Assembly (NCBI RefSeq): GCF_030252185.1
Contig: NZ_CP126970.1
Coordinates: forward strand, 1,488,001-1,552,000
Origin: Corynebacterium suedekumii
GTDB taxonomy: Bacteria > Actinomycetota > Actinomycetes > Mycobacteriales > Mycobacteriaceae
Reading direction: 5' to 3'
DNA: 64,000 nucleotides
Below, piece after piece: positions 1 to 8,949 of this stretch. How positions within the stretch are numbered: position 1 is the stretch's first letter; every line of letters begins with the position of its first letter. Below the pieces are notes generated by a model. It searched no databases. It saw nothing but the letters and a program-made list of their open reading frames with translations, and was not told the DNA's origin. The position numbers and the translations under genes are program-made.

Positions 1-890
1 TCGTCCTCGGCGACCCCGAGGGTGCGGGCGAGGGTGGTCACCGCCCGCACACCGACGCCACCCTCCTTGAGCAGGTCGACGGGCCCGGCACCCAGCAGGT
101 CAATGAGCTGGCGCAGGTGCCGGGCCACTTCGAGGCCGGCGCCGGCGCCGATCTGGTCGGCCCGGTCCTGGGCCGCCGGGGCCGCTGAGGTCCGCCCGCT
201 CACCCGGTCGGAGGGGATGAGTGGGCGGCGGGTGACCTCCTCACCGCGGAGTGCGGCTCGGACGGGGCGGGGGAGACGGACGGTGCCCGAGTCCACCCGG
301 AGCAGCAGTCCCGCGGAGATCAACTGCGGAATCGGGTGGGACGGGTCGGCGTCGGCGCCCGCGTGTCTCGTGCGCCCCACCCCGCCGGAGGCGAGCAGGG
401 TATCCAAGATCGCCCGCTGTGGGGCGGGGAGGGTGTCGATCAGCCCGACGGCCGGCGTCGTGGCGTCGGCGTCGAGCAGCTGCCAGTCCTGCGGCAGTGA
501 GGGCATCGCCTCCCTGGTGAGCAGCAGCCCGCCCGGGTCCCCGTAGATCACCGCCAGGGTGGCCAGCCGTCCGAGCGCGTCCTCCACCTGCTCAGGTGAG
601 GGATCGCCGGCGCGGGCGACGGTCTCGTTGATGATGTCGGTGGCGGTGACCGGTTCCAGTTCCGCCCCCAGCTCCGCGGCAGCCTCGACGGTGGCCAGTT
701 CCAGTGCCGTGAGGGTGCGCAGGGCGCGGCCGACCGAGGCCCGCAGCTCGAGGCGGGCCGCCAGCGGGGTGATCCCCGGGGGTAGCGGCAGGACGACGTC
801 CGGGCGCAGCCGAAGCAGTTCCGACAGTTCCGCGTCGCTGCGGGCGGCCAGCCAGGTGCGGAAATCGGGACGTTCGGGGGTGACTGTCAT
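1..890 (-). CDS. Helicase-associated (XPB/Ssl2-like) domain protein, C-terminus outside window
   Basis: Only the first 296 codons are visible. The minus-strand frame opens with ATG at 888-890 (MTVTPERPDFRTWLAAR) and runs off the left edge without a stop. The visible part is Leu/Ala/Arg-rich, with helical segments and a winged-helix-like stretch around residues 135-185 (PAPQRAILDTLLASGG, then PIPQLISAGLLLRV). This matches the actinobacterial 'helicase-associated domain' family, whose mycobacterial member lies beside an XPB-like helicase gene and not far from rpfA. By that precedent an XPB-like helicase may follow just outside the window. The role in repair or transcription is inferred from the family; no catalytic motif is visible in this part. 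Confidence 0.7.
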   Translation of the reverse strand, partial: MTVTPERPDFRTWLAARSDAELSELLRLRPDVVLPLPPGITPLAARLELRASVGRALRTLTALELATVEAAAELGAELEPVTATDIINETVARAGDPSPEQVEDALGRLATLAVIYGDPGGLLLTREAMPSLPQDWQLLDADATTPAVGLIDTLPAPQRAILDTLLASGGVGRTRHAGADADPSHPIPQLISAGLLLRVDSGTVRLPRPVRAALRGEEVTRRPLIPSDRVSGRTSAAPAAQDRADQIGAGAGLEVARHLRQLIDLLGAGPVDLLKEGGVGVRAVTTLARTLGVAED

Positions 891-955
891 GGTGTGACCG
901 ATTTTAACGCCAGTTCAAGTTACTTTTCGGCCCCGGGTTTGCAACAATGGAGCAC

Positions 956-1147
956 ATGGCAAACGTAGAGAAGAAGGGCTTCGTCGACCCGGCATGGCCG
1001 AAGCACATCCCGGGCGACGGCCACGTGGTGACCGAAATGACCTCCTACCTGGCTGGTGCGTCCAGCCCCTTCGGCGATGACACGGTGCTGCCGGTCCCGG
1101 CCGAGCAGCTCAGCTACGTGCACCCGTACACCCGTTTCAACAAGTAG
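956..1147 (+). CDS. Small conserved hypothetical protein (63 aa)
   Basis: A short, soluble, acidic protein (MANVEKKGFVDPAWPKHI...) with no membrane segment, signal peptide or known motif. ATG at 956 is preferred because GGAG lies just upstream at 949-952, although the 3-nt spacing is short; an in-frame ATG at 947 adds three residues. A TACTTT -10-like box lies at 921-926. The gene is divergent from the helicase-associated gene and convergent with rpf1. A long hairpin follows at 1175-1227. Function is unknown. Its compactness and clean flanking signals argue that it is real. Confidence 0.6.
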   Translation: MANVEKKGFVDPAWPKHIPGDGHVVTEMTSYLAGASSPFGDDTVLPVPAEQLSYVHPYTRFNK

Positions 1148-1174
1148 CACCGCGGGCGCCGTGGTCGGCTGACC

Positions 1175-1227
1175 ACTGATCCCCGCTCCGTCGCCTCGTT
1201 TCGGGAGGTGGTGGAGCGGGGATCAGT
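1175..1227. terminator. Long hairpin between the small ORF and rpf1
   Basis: A perfect 15-bp inverted repeat (arms 1175-1189 and 1213-1227, 23-nt loop) follows the stop of the 63-aa gene by about 27 nt. The arms start ACTGATCCCC. There is no strong U-tract. It probably terminates or stabilises the small transcript and may also act on the rpf1 transcript arriving from the other side. Confidence 0.55.
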
Positions 1228-1266
1228 CATGCCCGAATCAGGGCGGTCCGGCCCGGAGACGCGAAA

Positions 1267-1290
1267 CGCCCCCGCGTGATCGCGGGGGCG
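1267..1290 (-). terminator. Rho-independent terminator of rpf1
   Basis: A GC-rich 10-bp stem (1267-1276 with 1281-1290, loop TGAT) lies 17 nt downstream of the rpf1 stop on the minus strand and is followed by GTTTCGCG, a weak T-rich tail. Confidence 0.75.
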
Positions 1291-1306
1291 GACGACGGGC
1301 GGCTTC

Positions 1307-2232
<926 letters not shown>

Positions 2233-2393
2233 AAGTCACGCTGGACTCACGAATTGGGGTCGAAATCTTTCGCCTGCTGCGGTTGGTGTCGGAAATGGGG
2301 TGCGATCGTCGCAGGTCAGTGGGCAAGGGGTACCTAATGTGATTCATGCCATAGTCGCGGTCGGGTGACGGTGACGCGGGGATGCGCGGCCGG

Positions 2394-2422
2394 TTATGTC
2401 GGAGGGGGCTGACGGGTATAAT
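2394..2422 (+). promoter_or_regulatory. Sigma70-type promoter of the cold-shock gene
   Basis: A consensus -10 hexamer TATAAT (2417-2422) lies 17 bp after TTATGT (2394-2399), which partly matches TTGACA. The predicted transcript starts near 2429, giving a leader of about 33 nt before GTG 2462. Confidence 0.7.
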
Positions 2423-2461
2423 CGGGCGTTCACGAAAATGAGTAGGAAAGTGGTGAGCATC

Positions 2462-2845
2462 GTGCCCATTGGCAAGGTGAAGTGGTACGACGCCGACAAG
2501 GGTTTCGGCTTCGTCTCCAACCCCGGTGACGAGGACGTGTACGTGGGCAAGCAGGTCCTGCCCGAGGGCGTGGACGAGCTGGTCGCCGGGCAGCGCATCG
2601 AGTTCGATTTCGCCGCCGGTCGCCGCGGCCCGCAGGCCCTGCGCGTCAAGGTCCTGGAGACCCCGCGCCGTCGGCCCACCCACCGCCACAAGCCGGAGGA
2701 ACTCAACAGCATGATCTCCGACCTGCTCACTCTGCTGGAGTCGCAGGTCCAGCCGGGCCTGGCCGCAGGCCGGTACCCGGACCGCAAGGTCGGTCGCCAG
2801 GTGGCGGAGATTCTCCGCGCCGTGGCCAAGGAGCTCGACGCCTGA
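2462..2845 (+). CDS. Cold-shock domain protein (127 aa)
   Basis: GTG at 2462 opens [17 protein letters not shown], the start of an S1-like beta-barrel cold-shock domain with RNP1 (KGFGFV) and a degenerate RNP2 (DVYVGK). After residue about 60 it carries a C-terminal extension of about 65 residues ([17 protein letters not shown], then a helical [15 protein letters not shown] segment), as in the 127-residue CspB-type protein of C. glutamicum. The length match decides the GTG start over upstream in-frame codons. It binds single-stranded nucleic acid and acts as an RNA chaperone in the cytoplasm. A consensus promoter lies directly upstream. The next gene is convergent, 10 nt away. Confidence 0.88.
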   Translation: MPIGKVKWYDADKGFGFVSNPGDEDVYVGKQVLPEGVDELVAGQRIEFDFAAGRRGPQALRVKVLETPRRRPTHRHKPEELNSMISDLLTLLESQVQPGLAAGRYPDRKVGRQVAEILRAVAKELDA

Positions 2846-2855
2846 CCCGGCGGGG

Positions 2856-3386
2856 CTACTGTTCCAGGGTGCTCAGCGACCACACGGTGGCGAAGGGGGT
2901 CTCCTCACCGGCGTCGTTGTCACCGATCATCACCGAGGAGACCTCCACGACCTGGAGCCGGGGGCGCTCGGTGGATTCGCCGACGGGGTCGACGGAGCCG
3001 GGGATCTCCACCCGGTCGGTGTCGTTGGGGCCGTGCAGCTGCTGGTCGTTGGCGGCCGGATCGTCGTAGATCATGAGCAGCTGCCAGTCGTGGTCCGCCA
3101 CCGACTCCGGCAGCTCGAGGACGAGGGTGTCGTCCTCACCGACCGGGAGGTTGGGGACCTCCCCCTCGGGGCACTCCTCACCGGGTTCGCACACCAGGTA
3201 GGGGGAGACCTTGACCGACTCCCCGCCGACGCTGCCGGTCAGGGCCACCTCGCGGGGATCCGGCCCCGGCCGGTCGTTCCACCAGTTCTGCACCAGCACC
3301 GCCGCCACGACGACGATCACCACCGCGATGACGAGCGCGAGGATCTGGAGCAGCGACTTCTGCCTTGCCTGTCTACGGGTGGCCAT
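2856..3386 (-). CDS. DUF2771-like membrane-anchored protein
   Basis: A 176-residue protein with a basic start (MATRRQARQKS), one membrane helix (about residues 9-32, LLQILALVIAVVIVV) and an extracytoplasmic domain holding a Cys pair (VCEPGEECPEG). The layout and neighbourhood match corynebacterial DUF2771 proteins of unknown function; the assignment is from memory of the family. The ATG at 3384-3386 places the basic stretch directly before the helix; a longer upstream start would overlap the preceding gene. It lies 11 nt downstream of the glutaminyl cyclase gene on the same strand, so the two are probably one operon. Confidence 0.7.
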   Translation of the reverse strand: MATRRQARQKSLLQILALVIAVVIVVVAAVLVQNWWNDRPGPDPREVALTGSVGGESVKVSPYLVCEPGEECPEGEVPNLPVGEDDTLVLELPESVADHDWQLLMIYDDPAANDQQLHGPNDTDRVEIPGSVDPVGESTERPRLQVVEVSSVMIGDNDAGEETPFATVWSLSTLEQ

Positions 3387-3397
3387 GACCCCAGATC

Positions 3398-4213
3398 CTA
3401 CTGGGCGGCCACGAGCTCGACCTCGTAAAGGTCGGGCCAACGCTTGCCGGACAGGAGGAACCGGTCCGTCCCGGGCACCGCGGCGATGCCGTTGAGGACG
3501 TGGTTCGGGTCGTCGGTGGCTCGGTTCGGGAGGGAGGAGGCGTCGATGACGGCGGTGACGTCGCCGGTGGCGGCGTCGATACGCAGGATGTCGGTGGTGA
3601 GGAACACGTTGGCGTAGATCTCACCGTCGACGCACTCGAGCTCGTTGAGACCGGCGACCGGCTCCCCCTCGCGGGTGACGGTGAACCGGGAGCGTTCCTC
3701 GAAGGTGTCCGGGTCGAGGCGACGCAGCTCGGCGGTGCCGTCCGACATGATCAGTTCATCGTCGAAGGAACACAGACCCCACCCCTCGCCGGGATAGGAG
3801 ACGCGGCTGACCTCCGCCAGGGACTCCGCGTCGCGCTCGATGGCCAGGCCCGCCTGCCACGTCAACTGCCACACCGTGTCACCGTGCCGGGTGATTCCCT
3901 CCCCGAAGAAGTGCGGTTCCAGATCCTGGGACGTCAGCTCCCGCCCGTCGAGGGTGCTGCGGTAGATGCGGGACTCGCCCGTCCAACCGGTTCCCACGAG
4001 GAGGGTGCCGTCCTCCTCCATCTCCAGGCCCTGCGTGAAGCTGGTGTCGTTGAAGGGGTGGGACTCGACGATCTCCACCGTCAACTGCTCCACCGGGGTG
4101 TCTGAAAGGGCGTCAGCGGGGGTGTCCACGGCGGGGGAGCCACCGCAGGAGGAGACGGTGGCGGAGGACAGGGCGAGGACACAGGAGAGGATACGGCGGC
4201 TCATGTCCGACAT
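3398..4213 (-). CDS. Glutaminyl-peptide cyclotransferase (plant-type), lipoprotein
   Basis: 271 residues. The N-terminus MSRRILSCVLALSSATVSSC is a lipoprotein signal with lipobox VSSC. The mature part is a five-bladed beta-propeller of the plant/bacterial glutaminyl cyclase family: SHPFNDTSFTQGLE, GTGWTGESRIY, FGEGITRHGDTVWQLTW, GEGWGLCSFD, LNELECVDGEIYANVF and DPNHVLNGIA are its hallmark blade motifs. The enzyme converts N-terminal Gln of exported proteins to pyroglutamate. ATG 4211-4213 is used; a second in-frame ATG at 4202-4204 is equally possible. It is transcribed divergently from the DUF3027 gene. Confidence 0.85.
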   Translation of the reverse strand: MSDMSRRILSCVLALSSATVSSCGGSPAVDTPADALSDTPVEQLTVEIVESHPFNDTSFTQGLEMEEDGTLLVGTGWTGESRIYRSTLDGRELTSQDLEPHFFGEGITRHGDTVWQLTWQAGLAIERDAESLAEVSRVSYPGEGWGLCSFDDELIMSDGTAELRRLDPDTFEERSRFTVTREGEPVAGLNELECVDGEIYANVFLTTDILRIDAATGDVTAVIDASSLPNRATDDPNHVLNGIAAVPGTDRFLLSGKRWPDLYEVELVAAQ

Positions 4214-4242
4214 CTTGCCCCAGATGACCCATAATGAGGGGC

Positions 4243-4935
4243 GTGTCCCCTTCGAATCGTCGCCGGAAGTCCTCCCGCCAGCCTGAGAAGGCCAGTCCGC
4301 TGCTCGACCCGCGCGCGGTCGACCTGGCGCGCGTCGCCCTCGAGGAACTCGGCGACGGCGAGGTGGGGGAGCACATCGGTGTGCAGGGGCTCGGCCGCAA
4401 CGTGGCCACCCACCGCTTCGCCGCCGACGTGCCCGGGTACAGCGGCTGGGAATGGAACGCCGTCCTCGCCTGCGCGTCCGGCTCCCGGCATGTCACCGTC
4501 AACGAACTGGCGCTCGTGCCCGCCCCCACCGGCGAGGCCCTGCAGGCGCCCGAGTGGGTGCCGTGGGCCGAGCGGATCCGCCCGGGCGATCTCGGTCCCG
4601 GCGACCTCATGCCGCCGCTGCCCGACGACGACCGCCTCGTCGACGGAGAGCTCTCCCAACGCGGCCTCGATGACGCCCGGCAGCGCTGGCGCACCGGTGA
4701 TCACGGCCCCACCAGTGAGATGGCGGAGAAGGCGACCATGAACTGCCGTACCTGCGCGTTCTTCGTGGAGGTCGGCGAGCCCATCGGGCGCAACTTCGGC
4801 GTGTGCGTCAACGAGTACTCGGCCGACGGCCACGTCGTCCACGCCACCTACGGCTGCGGGGCGCACTCCCGGACCCCGCTCGACGACCACATCGACGGCC
4901 CGGACGCCTACGACGACGAGCGCCCGATCTTCTGA
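4243..4935 (+). CDS. DUF3027 family protein
   Basis: A 230-residue soluble protein of the actinobacterial DUF3027 family. A basic N-terminus (SPSNRRRKSSRQPEK) precedes an alpha/beta region (LGRNVATHRF, GWEWNAVLACA, WVPWAERIRPGDLGPGD) and a C-terminal Cys cluster (MNCRTC, FGVCVNE, YGCGAHS) that could bind zinc. GTG 4243 is chosen because CATAAT at 4230-4235 sits 7 nt upstream, the spacing of a leaderless mRNA; ATG 4234 would overlap that box. The biochemical role is unknown; the Cys pattern suggests nucleic-acid or metal binding, which is inference. Confidence 0.8.
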   Translation: MSPSNRRRKSSRQPEKASPLLDPRAVDLARVALEELGDGEVGEHIGVQGLGRNVATHRFAADVPGYSGWEWNAVLACASGSRHVTVNELALVPAPTGEALQAPEWVPWAERIRPGDLGPGDLMPPLPDDDRLVDGELSQRGLDDARQRWRTGDHGPTSEMAEKATMNCRTCAFFVEVGEPIGRNFGVCVNEYSADGHVVHATYGCGAHSRTPLDDHIDGPDAYDDERPIF

Positions 4936-4961
4936 CCCGGCTCCCCGGGCCGCACACCGGC

Positions 4962-5666
4962 TCACACCCGCTCGGCGAGCTGCCAGAGCCGGTCGTTGAC
5001 CTCCCGGTGGGTGGGGGCACCGCCGCGCGGGGCGTGGGTGTCACGGGGCCCCATGACCGAGCCGTACTCCAGCCAGCCGGTGATCTTGCGCACACCCTCG
5101 AGGGAGCTGAGCAGCCAGGTCTCGTGGCCACGCAGCCGCGTCATGGGGAAACCGTCGGGGTGCTCGACGACGTCGACGCCGGCCTCGTCGAGGATCTCCA
5201 GCACCGAATCCAGGGTGGTGGAGTAGGCGGCGCGGGGGTGCGCGGAGATGTGCGCGGTGCCGGCGTCGAAGTAGAGGACGGCGGAGAAGATGCCGGAGAT
5301 GACATACCCGCGGTCGTCGACAAGCAGGCCCGCATCGGCCCCGGCCTGCCGGATCCGCTGCAGCTCACGGACCTGCCAGCCAAAGTCCGGGCCCTTCGCG
5401 GTGGGGCGTCGCCGCAGGTCACGGATACCTTCGGCATTGACCACCACCTCGTCGGCGGGCAGGACGGTCGGGTGCAGCTGCACATCCACGCTCGAGCCGA
5501 CGACCTGGATGTGCGGGCGGAACACCCCGTCGCCCGCGGCGCGGAGCTTGTCGCGGACCTCCTCCACGACGTCGGGGTCGAAGGCGGTCTCCTTGCGCAG
5601 GCGGGCGAGATGGCGGTCCAGGTTGGCGACGCGACCGTCGCGCATGAGGAACGTGGCGGCGTACAC
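4962..5666 (-). CDS. Aminotransferase class IV fold protein (aminodeoxychorismate lyase-like)
   Basis: 234 residues with the fold-type IV PLP pattern: VANLDRHLARLR near the start, KGPDFGWQVRELQRIRQAG with the likely PLP-binding Lys, LLVDDRGYVISGIFSAVLYF, then a C-terminal small domain. It resembles 4-amino-4-deoxychorismate lyases, which make p-aminobenzoate for folate, and would fit the thyA/folA genes elsewhere in the window. However, the usual Glu after the D-G-V strand is replaced (YVISG instead of VxEG), so activity or substrate may differ. The GTG start (5664-5666) follows AAGGAG by about 11 nt. It diverges from the permease gene. Confidence 0.7.
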   Translation of the reverse strand: MYAATFLMRDGRVANLDRHLARLRKETAFDPDVVEEVRDKLRAAGDGVFRPHIQVVGSSVDVQLHPTVLPADEVVVNAEGIRDLRRRPTAKGPDFGWQVRELQRIRQAGADAGLLVDDRGYVISGIFSAVLYFDAGTAHISAHPRAAYSTTLDSVLEILDEAGVDVVEHPDGFPMTRLRGHETWLLSSLEGVRKITGWLEYGSVMGPRDTHAPRGGAPTHREVNDRLWQLAERV

Positions 5667-5789
5667 GGTTCAGCGGCTCCTTGATGGGTCGCCCATGAAT
5701 CTAGGCGAAGTTTTGTGCAAACGCACCTGAGGTGAGAATCTGGGTGCCGAACTTCCACTCATAAGGATCCTGGACAGGGGAGCCCACAT

Positions 5790-7253
5790 ATGACCACAGG
5801 CGTGCAACACCAGCCCAACCGCAGTGCCCTCGACCGGTACTTCCACATCTCGGAGCGTGGTTCCACCGTCGGATCCGAGATCCGTGCGGGTGTGGTCACC
5901 TTCTTCGCGATGGCCTACATCGTCATCCTCAACCCCCTCATCATCGGCACCACCCCCGACGTCGACGGCAACGTCCTGGGCATCCCGCAGGTCGCCGCCG
6001 CCACGGCACTCGCCGCCGGCGTCATGACCATCGCCTTCGGCCTCATCGCCCGCTACCCCTTCGGCATCGCCGCCGGCCTGGGCCTCAACACCCTCGTGGC
6101 CGTCACCCTCGTCGCCAGTGAGGGCCTGACCTGGCCGGAGGCCATGGGCCTGGTCGTCCTCGACGGCATCGTCATCGTGCTGCTCGCTGTCTCCGGCTTC
6201 CGCACCGCCGTCTTCCGCGCCATCCCGCCGTCGATGAAGGCCGCCATGGGCGTCGGCATCGGCATGTTCATCGCCATGATCGGGCTTGTCGACGCCGGCT
6301 TCGTCCGCCGCATCCCCGACGCCGCGGGCACCACCGTCCCCGTCGGCCTGGGTATCGACGGCTCCATCTCCTCCTGGCCCACCGTCACCTTCGTCCTGGG
6401 CCTGATCATCTGCGGCGCCATGGTCGTCCGCCGGGTCCGCGGCGGCCTGTTCATCGGCATCGTCGCCACCACCGTCATCGCCATGATCGTCGAGGCCCTC
6501 ACCGGATCCGGCCCCTCCTTCGAGGACGGCCAGCCCAACCCCGGCGGCTGGTCCCTGGCGGTCCCGGTCATCCCGGAGAGCTTCGGCGGCCTGCCGGACC
6601 TGTCCATCGTCGGCGCCGTCGACATCGTCGGCGCATTCACCCGCATCGGCGTGCTCGCCGCCTCGCTCCTCGTGTTCACCCTCGTCCTGGCCAACTTCTT
6701 CGACGCCATGGGCACCATGACCGCACTGGGCAAGCAGGGCAACCTGGTCAACGAGGACGGCGTCCTGCCCGACATGAAGAAGGCCCTCGTCGTCGAGGGC
6801 TTTGGCGCCATCGTCGGCGGCGCGACCTCCTCCTCCTCGGCCACCGTCTACGCCGACTCCTCCGCCGGTGTCGCCGACGGCGCCCGCACGGGCCTGGCGA
6901 ACATCGTCACCGGCCTGCTGTTCCTGCTGGCCATGTTCCTCACCCCGCTCTACGAGGTCGTGCCCATCGAGGCCGCCGCCCCCGTCCTGGTCATCGTCGG
7001 CGCCATGATGATCGCCCAGGTCACCGACATCGACTGGTCCAAGTTCCACATCGCCCTGCCCGCGTTCCTCACCATCGTGGTCATGCCCTTCACCTACTCC
7101 ATCGCCAACGGCATCGGTGTCGGCTTCATCGCCTTCTCCGTCATGGCCGTCGCCGCCGGCCGTGCGAAGGACGTCCACTGGATCATGTGGCTGGTCTCCG
7201 CCCTGTTCGTGGTCTTCTTCGGCATGGACCCGATCATGAACGCCATCGGCTGA
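5790..7253 (+). CDS. NCS2 (AzgA-type) purine permease
   Basis: A 487-residue polytopic membrane protein with about 12-14 hydrophobic segments. N-terminal RYFHISERGSTVGSEIRAGV, ATALAAGVMTIAFGLIARYPFGIA, GLNTLVAVTLV, the ANFFDAMGTMTALGKQG block and SSSSATVYADSSAGVADGAR are signatures of the AzgA branch of the NCS2 nucleobase transporters, which import adenine, guanine or hypoxanthine with protons. ATG 5790 has AGGGGAG about 7 nt upstream. The methyltransferase gene starts 8 nt after its stop, so the two are probably co-transcribed. Exact substrate cannot be read from sequence. Confidence 0.88.
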   Translation: MTTGVQHQPNRSALDRYFHISERGSTVGSEIRAGVVTFFAMAYIVILNPLIIGTTPDVDGNVLGIPQVAAATALAAGVMTIAFGLIARYPFGIAAGLGLNTLVAVTLVASEGLTWPEAMGLVVLDGIVIVLLAVSGFRTAVFRAIPPSMKAAMGVGIGMFIAMIGLVDAGFVRRIPDAAGTTVPVGLGIDGSISSWPTVTFVLGLIICGAMVVRRVRGGLFIGIVATTVIAMIVEALTGSGPSFEDGQPNPGGWSLAVPVIPESFGGLPDLSIVGAVDIVGAFTRIGVLAASLLVFTLVLANFFDAMGTMTALGKQGNLVNEDGVLPDMKKALVVEGFGAIVGGATSSSSATVYADSSAGVADGARTGLANIVTGLLFLLAMFLTPLYEVVPIEAAAPVLVIVGAMMIAQVTDIDWSKFHIALPAFLTIVVMPFTYSIANGIGVGFIAFSVMAVAAGRAKDVHWIMWLVSALFVVFFGMDPIMNAIG

Positions 7254-7261
7254 GGACCCCG

Positions 7262-8074
7262 ATGACCCAGCACCGCATCCGGATCGACGACCCCACCGAC
7301 CCCCGGTTCGACGACGTCCGCGACCTCAACCGCTCGGACGCCGCCGACCGGCGGCTGGTCATCGCGGAGGGCAATCTCGTCGTCGGCCGCCTGCTGGAGT
7401 CCCGGTTCCCGGTGCGCTGCGTCGTCGGATTCCCGGCGAAGCTCGACGCCTTCCTCGAAGAACACGAGATCCCCGACGGGGTGCCCGTCTACGAGGTCAC
7501 GCGCGAGACCCTGGCCGCCGTCGCCGGGTTCGACCTGCACCGGGGCCTGCTCGCCGCCGCCCACCGCGCCCCGGAGACCCCGCTGGCCGACATCCTCACC
7601 ACCGCCCGGACCGTCGCCGTCCTCGAGGGGGTGGGCGACCACGAGAACATCGGCTCGATGTTCCGCAACGCCGCCGGCATGGGCGTGGACGCCATCCTCT
7701 TCGGCAACGGCTGCGCCGATCCGCTCTACCGACGCGTCGTCCGGGTGTCCATGGGCCATGTCCTGCGTACCCCGTTCGCTCACCTGGAGGGCAGCTACAC
7801 CACCTGGCAGCGCTCGTTGGAGCAGCTGCGGGAGGCCGGGTTCCACCTGGTGTCGCTGACGCCTGATCCGGCGGCCGAGCACCTCGCGGACGCCCTGGCG
7901 GGCCGGGAGAAGGTCGCCCTGCTCGTCGGCGCGGAGGGGCCGGGCCTCACCGAGCACGCCATGCGCGCCACCGACGTCCGGGCGCGCATCCCCATGGCGC
8001 CCGGTACGGACTCGCTCAACCTGGCCACCTCGGCCGCGATCGCCTTCTACGAGCGGGAACGCAGCCTGCGGTAG
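7262..8074 (+). CDS. TrmH/SpoU family RNA 2'-O-methyltransferase
   Basis: 270 residues. An N-terminal substrate-binding domain (residues about 1-105, RLVIAEGNLVVGRLLES) precedes the SPOUT knot with its three motifs: NIGSMFRNAAGMGVDAI (motif 1 Asn/Arg), LLVGAEGPGL (motif 2) and IPMAPGTDSLNLATSAAIAF (motif 3). These bind S-adenosylmethionine in the trefoil knot and methylate a ribose in tRNA or rRNA; the site is not predictable. The ATG at 7262 uses a GAGGA overlapping the permease stop, consistent with one transcription unit. The next gene is convergent, 6 nt away. Confidence 0.87.
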   Translation: MTQHRIRIDDPTDPRFDDVRDLNRSDAADRRLVIAEGNLVVGRLLESRFPVRCVVGFPAKLDAFLEEHEIPDGVPVYEVTRETLAAVAGFDLHRGLLAAAHRAPETPLADILTTARTVAVLEGVGDHENIGSMFRNAAGMGVDAILFGNGCADPLYRRVVRVSMGHVLRTPFAHLEGSYTTWQRSLEQLREAGFHLVSLTPDPAAEHLADALAGREKVALLVGAEGPGLTEHAMRATDVRARIPMAPGTDSLNLATSAAIAFYERERSLR

Positions 8075-8080
8075 GGCCGG

Positions 8081-8938
8081 TCAGTCGCGGTCGCTGTGGC
8101 GCAGTTTCTCGGTGACGTAGGTGCGGGTCCGCTGCCACCAGTGACCGACTCCGCGTCCCAGCTGGCGGGCCGCCGTGCCGGTCGTGTCCGCGAGCCGGGC
8201 GAGGCTGTCGGAGGATGATTCCTCCGCCTTGTGGTCCTCGTAGTCGTCATAGTCACCGGAGTCACCCGGTGCCGGGCTCTGCTCCGCCGTGCGGTCGGGA
8301 CCGGGCTGTGCCCGGTGCCGGGGTGCCTCGGCCACCTTCGGCTCGGGGCGGCCGTCGACGGCGTAGCCCACGACGTGGATGTCGGGGCCGTCGGGGGAGA
8401 TGTCCACCCCGAGCCACGAACGCTGAGCCTCGTCGACGAGGTCCACCGGTTCGAAGGGCAGGGAGATGCCGCCGGCTGCCTCGGCCCGCTCGCCGGCCCA
8501 GAACGGGGACTCGAAGGGGATGGGCAGGCCGACGTCCTCGTAGGTGCGGGTGCGTTCGGCGCACAGGGACCGCTTGAGCACGCCGTCATGCCAGTGGGCG
8601 ATGCCGCCGTAACCGGTGTCCCGGTTGACCGCGAACGCGTAGATGTCCTTCGCCGGGATCGAGTCGAGCAGCCGGGGGTTCAGCTCCGACAGGGAGGGGG
8701 TCTCCGTGAGCACCGTCTGGACGACGGTGATGCCGGGGAAACCGGCGATGTAGAACTCGCCGGGGGAGGCCTGGGCGGAGCGGTTGAGCGGGAACTGTCC
8801 GATCGGGGTGATCGGCCACGCCGGGTTGAGCTGGGCCAGGTATTTGCGCCCGAAGCCGCGGTCGGCCTTCGGCTCAGCCTCGAGCACCGTCCCCGGATCG
8901 GTCACGTTGACGAACCAGAGAGTGACGATGGACTCCAT
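8081..8938 (-). CDS. Conserved actinobacterial hypothetical protein
   Basis: 285 residues. The N-terminal two-thirds form an alpha/beta domain (IVTLWFVNVTDPGTVLEAEP, YIAGFPGITVVQTVL, YAFAVNRDTGYGGIAHW) with no catalytic motif I recognise. The tail (about 205-285) is low-complexity, acidic, then basic (DYDDYEDHKAEESSSD to YVTEKLRHSDRD). It may belong to the DUF6928-type family, but I am not certain. It starts 12 nt after the sepH stop on the same strand, so it is probably co-transcribed with the division regulator. A role linked to SepH would be guesswork. Confidence 0.7.
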   Translation of the reverse strand: MESIVTLWFVNVTDPGTVLEAEPKADRGFGRKYLAQLNPAWPITPIGQFPLNRSAQASPGEFYIAGFPGITVVQTVLTETPSLSELNPRLLDSIPAKDIYAFAVNRDTGYGGIAHWHDGVLKRSLCAERTRTYEDVGLPIPFESPFWAGERAEAAGGISLPFEPVDLVDEAQRSWLGVDISPDGPDIHVVGYAVDGRPEPKVAEAPRHRAQPGPDRTAEQSPAPGDSGDYDDYEDHKAEESSSDSLARLADTTGTAARQLGRGVGHWWQRTRTYVTEKLRHSDRD

Positions 8939-8949
8939 CGACCCGCCCC

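Noticed and set aside
5670..7178. Large minus-strand frame opposite the NCS2 permease (and similar frames opposite gltA, mctC, perM and lhr)
   Set aside because: These are Asp/Gly/His/Val-rich shadows created by high-GC codon use on the other strand and show no family motifs.
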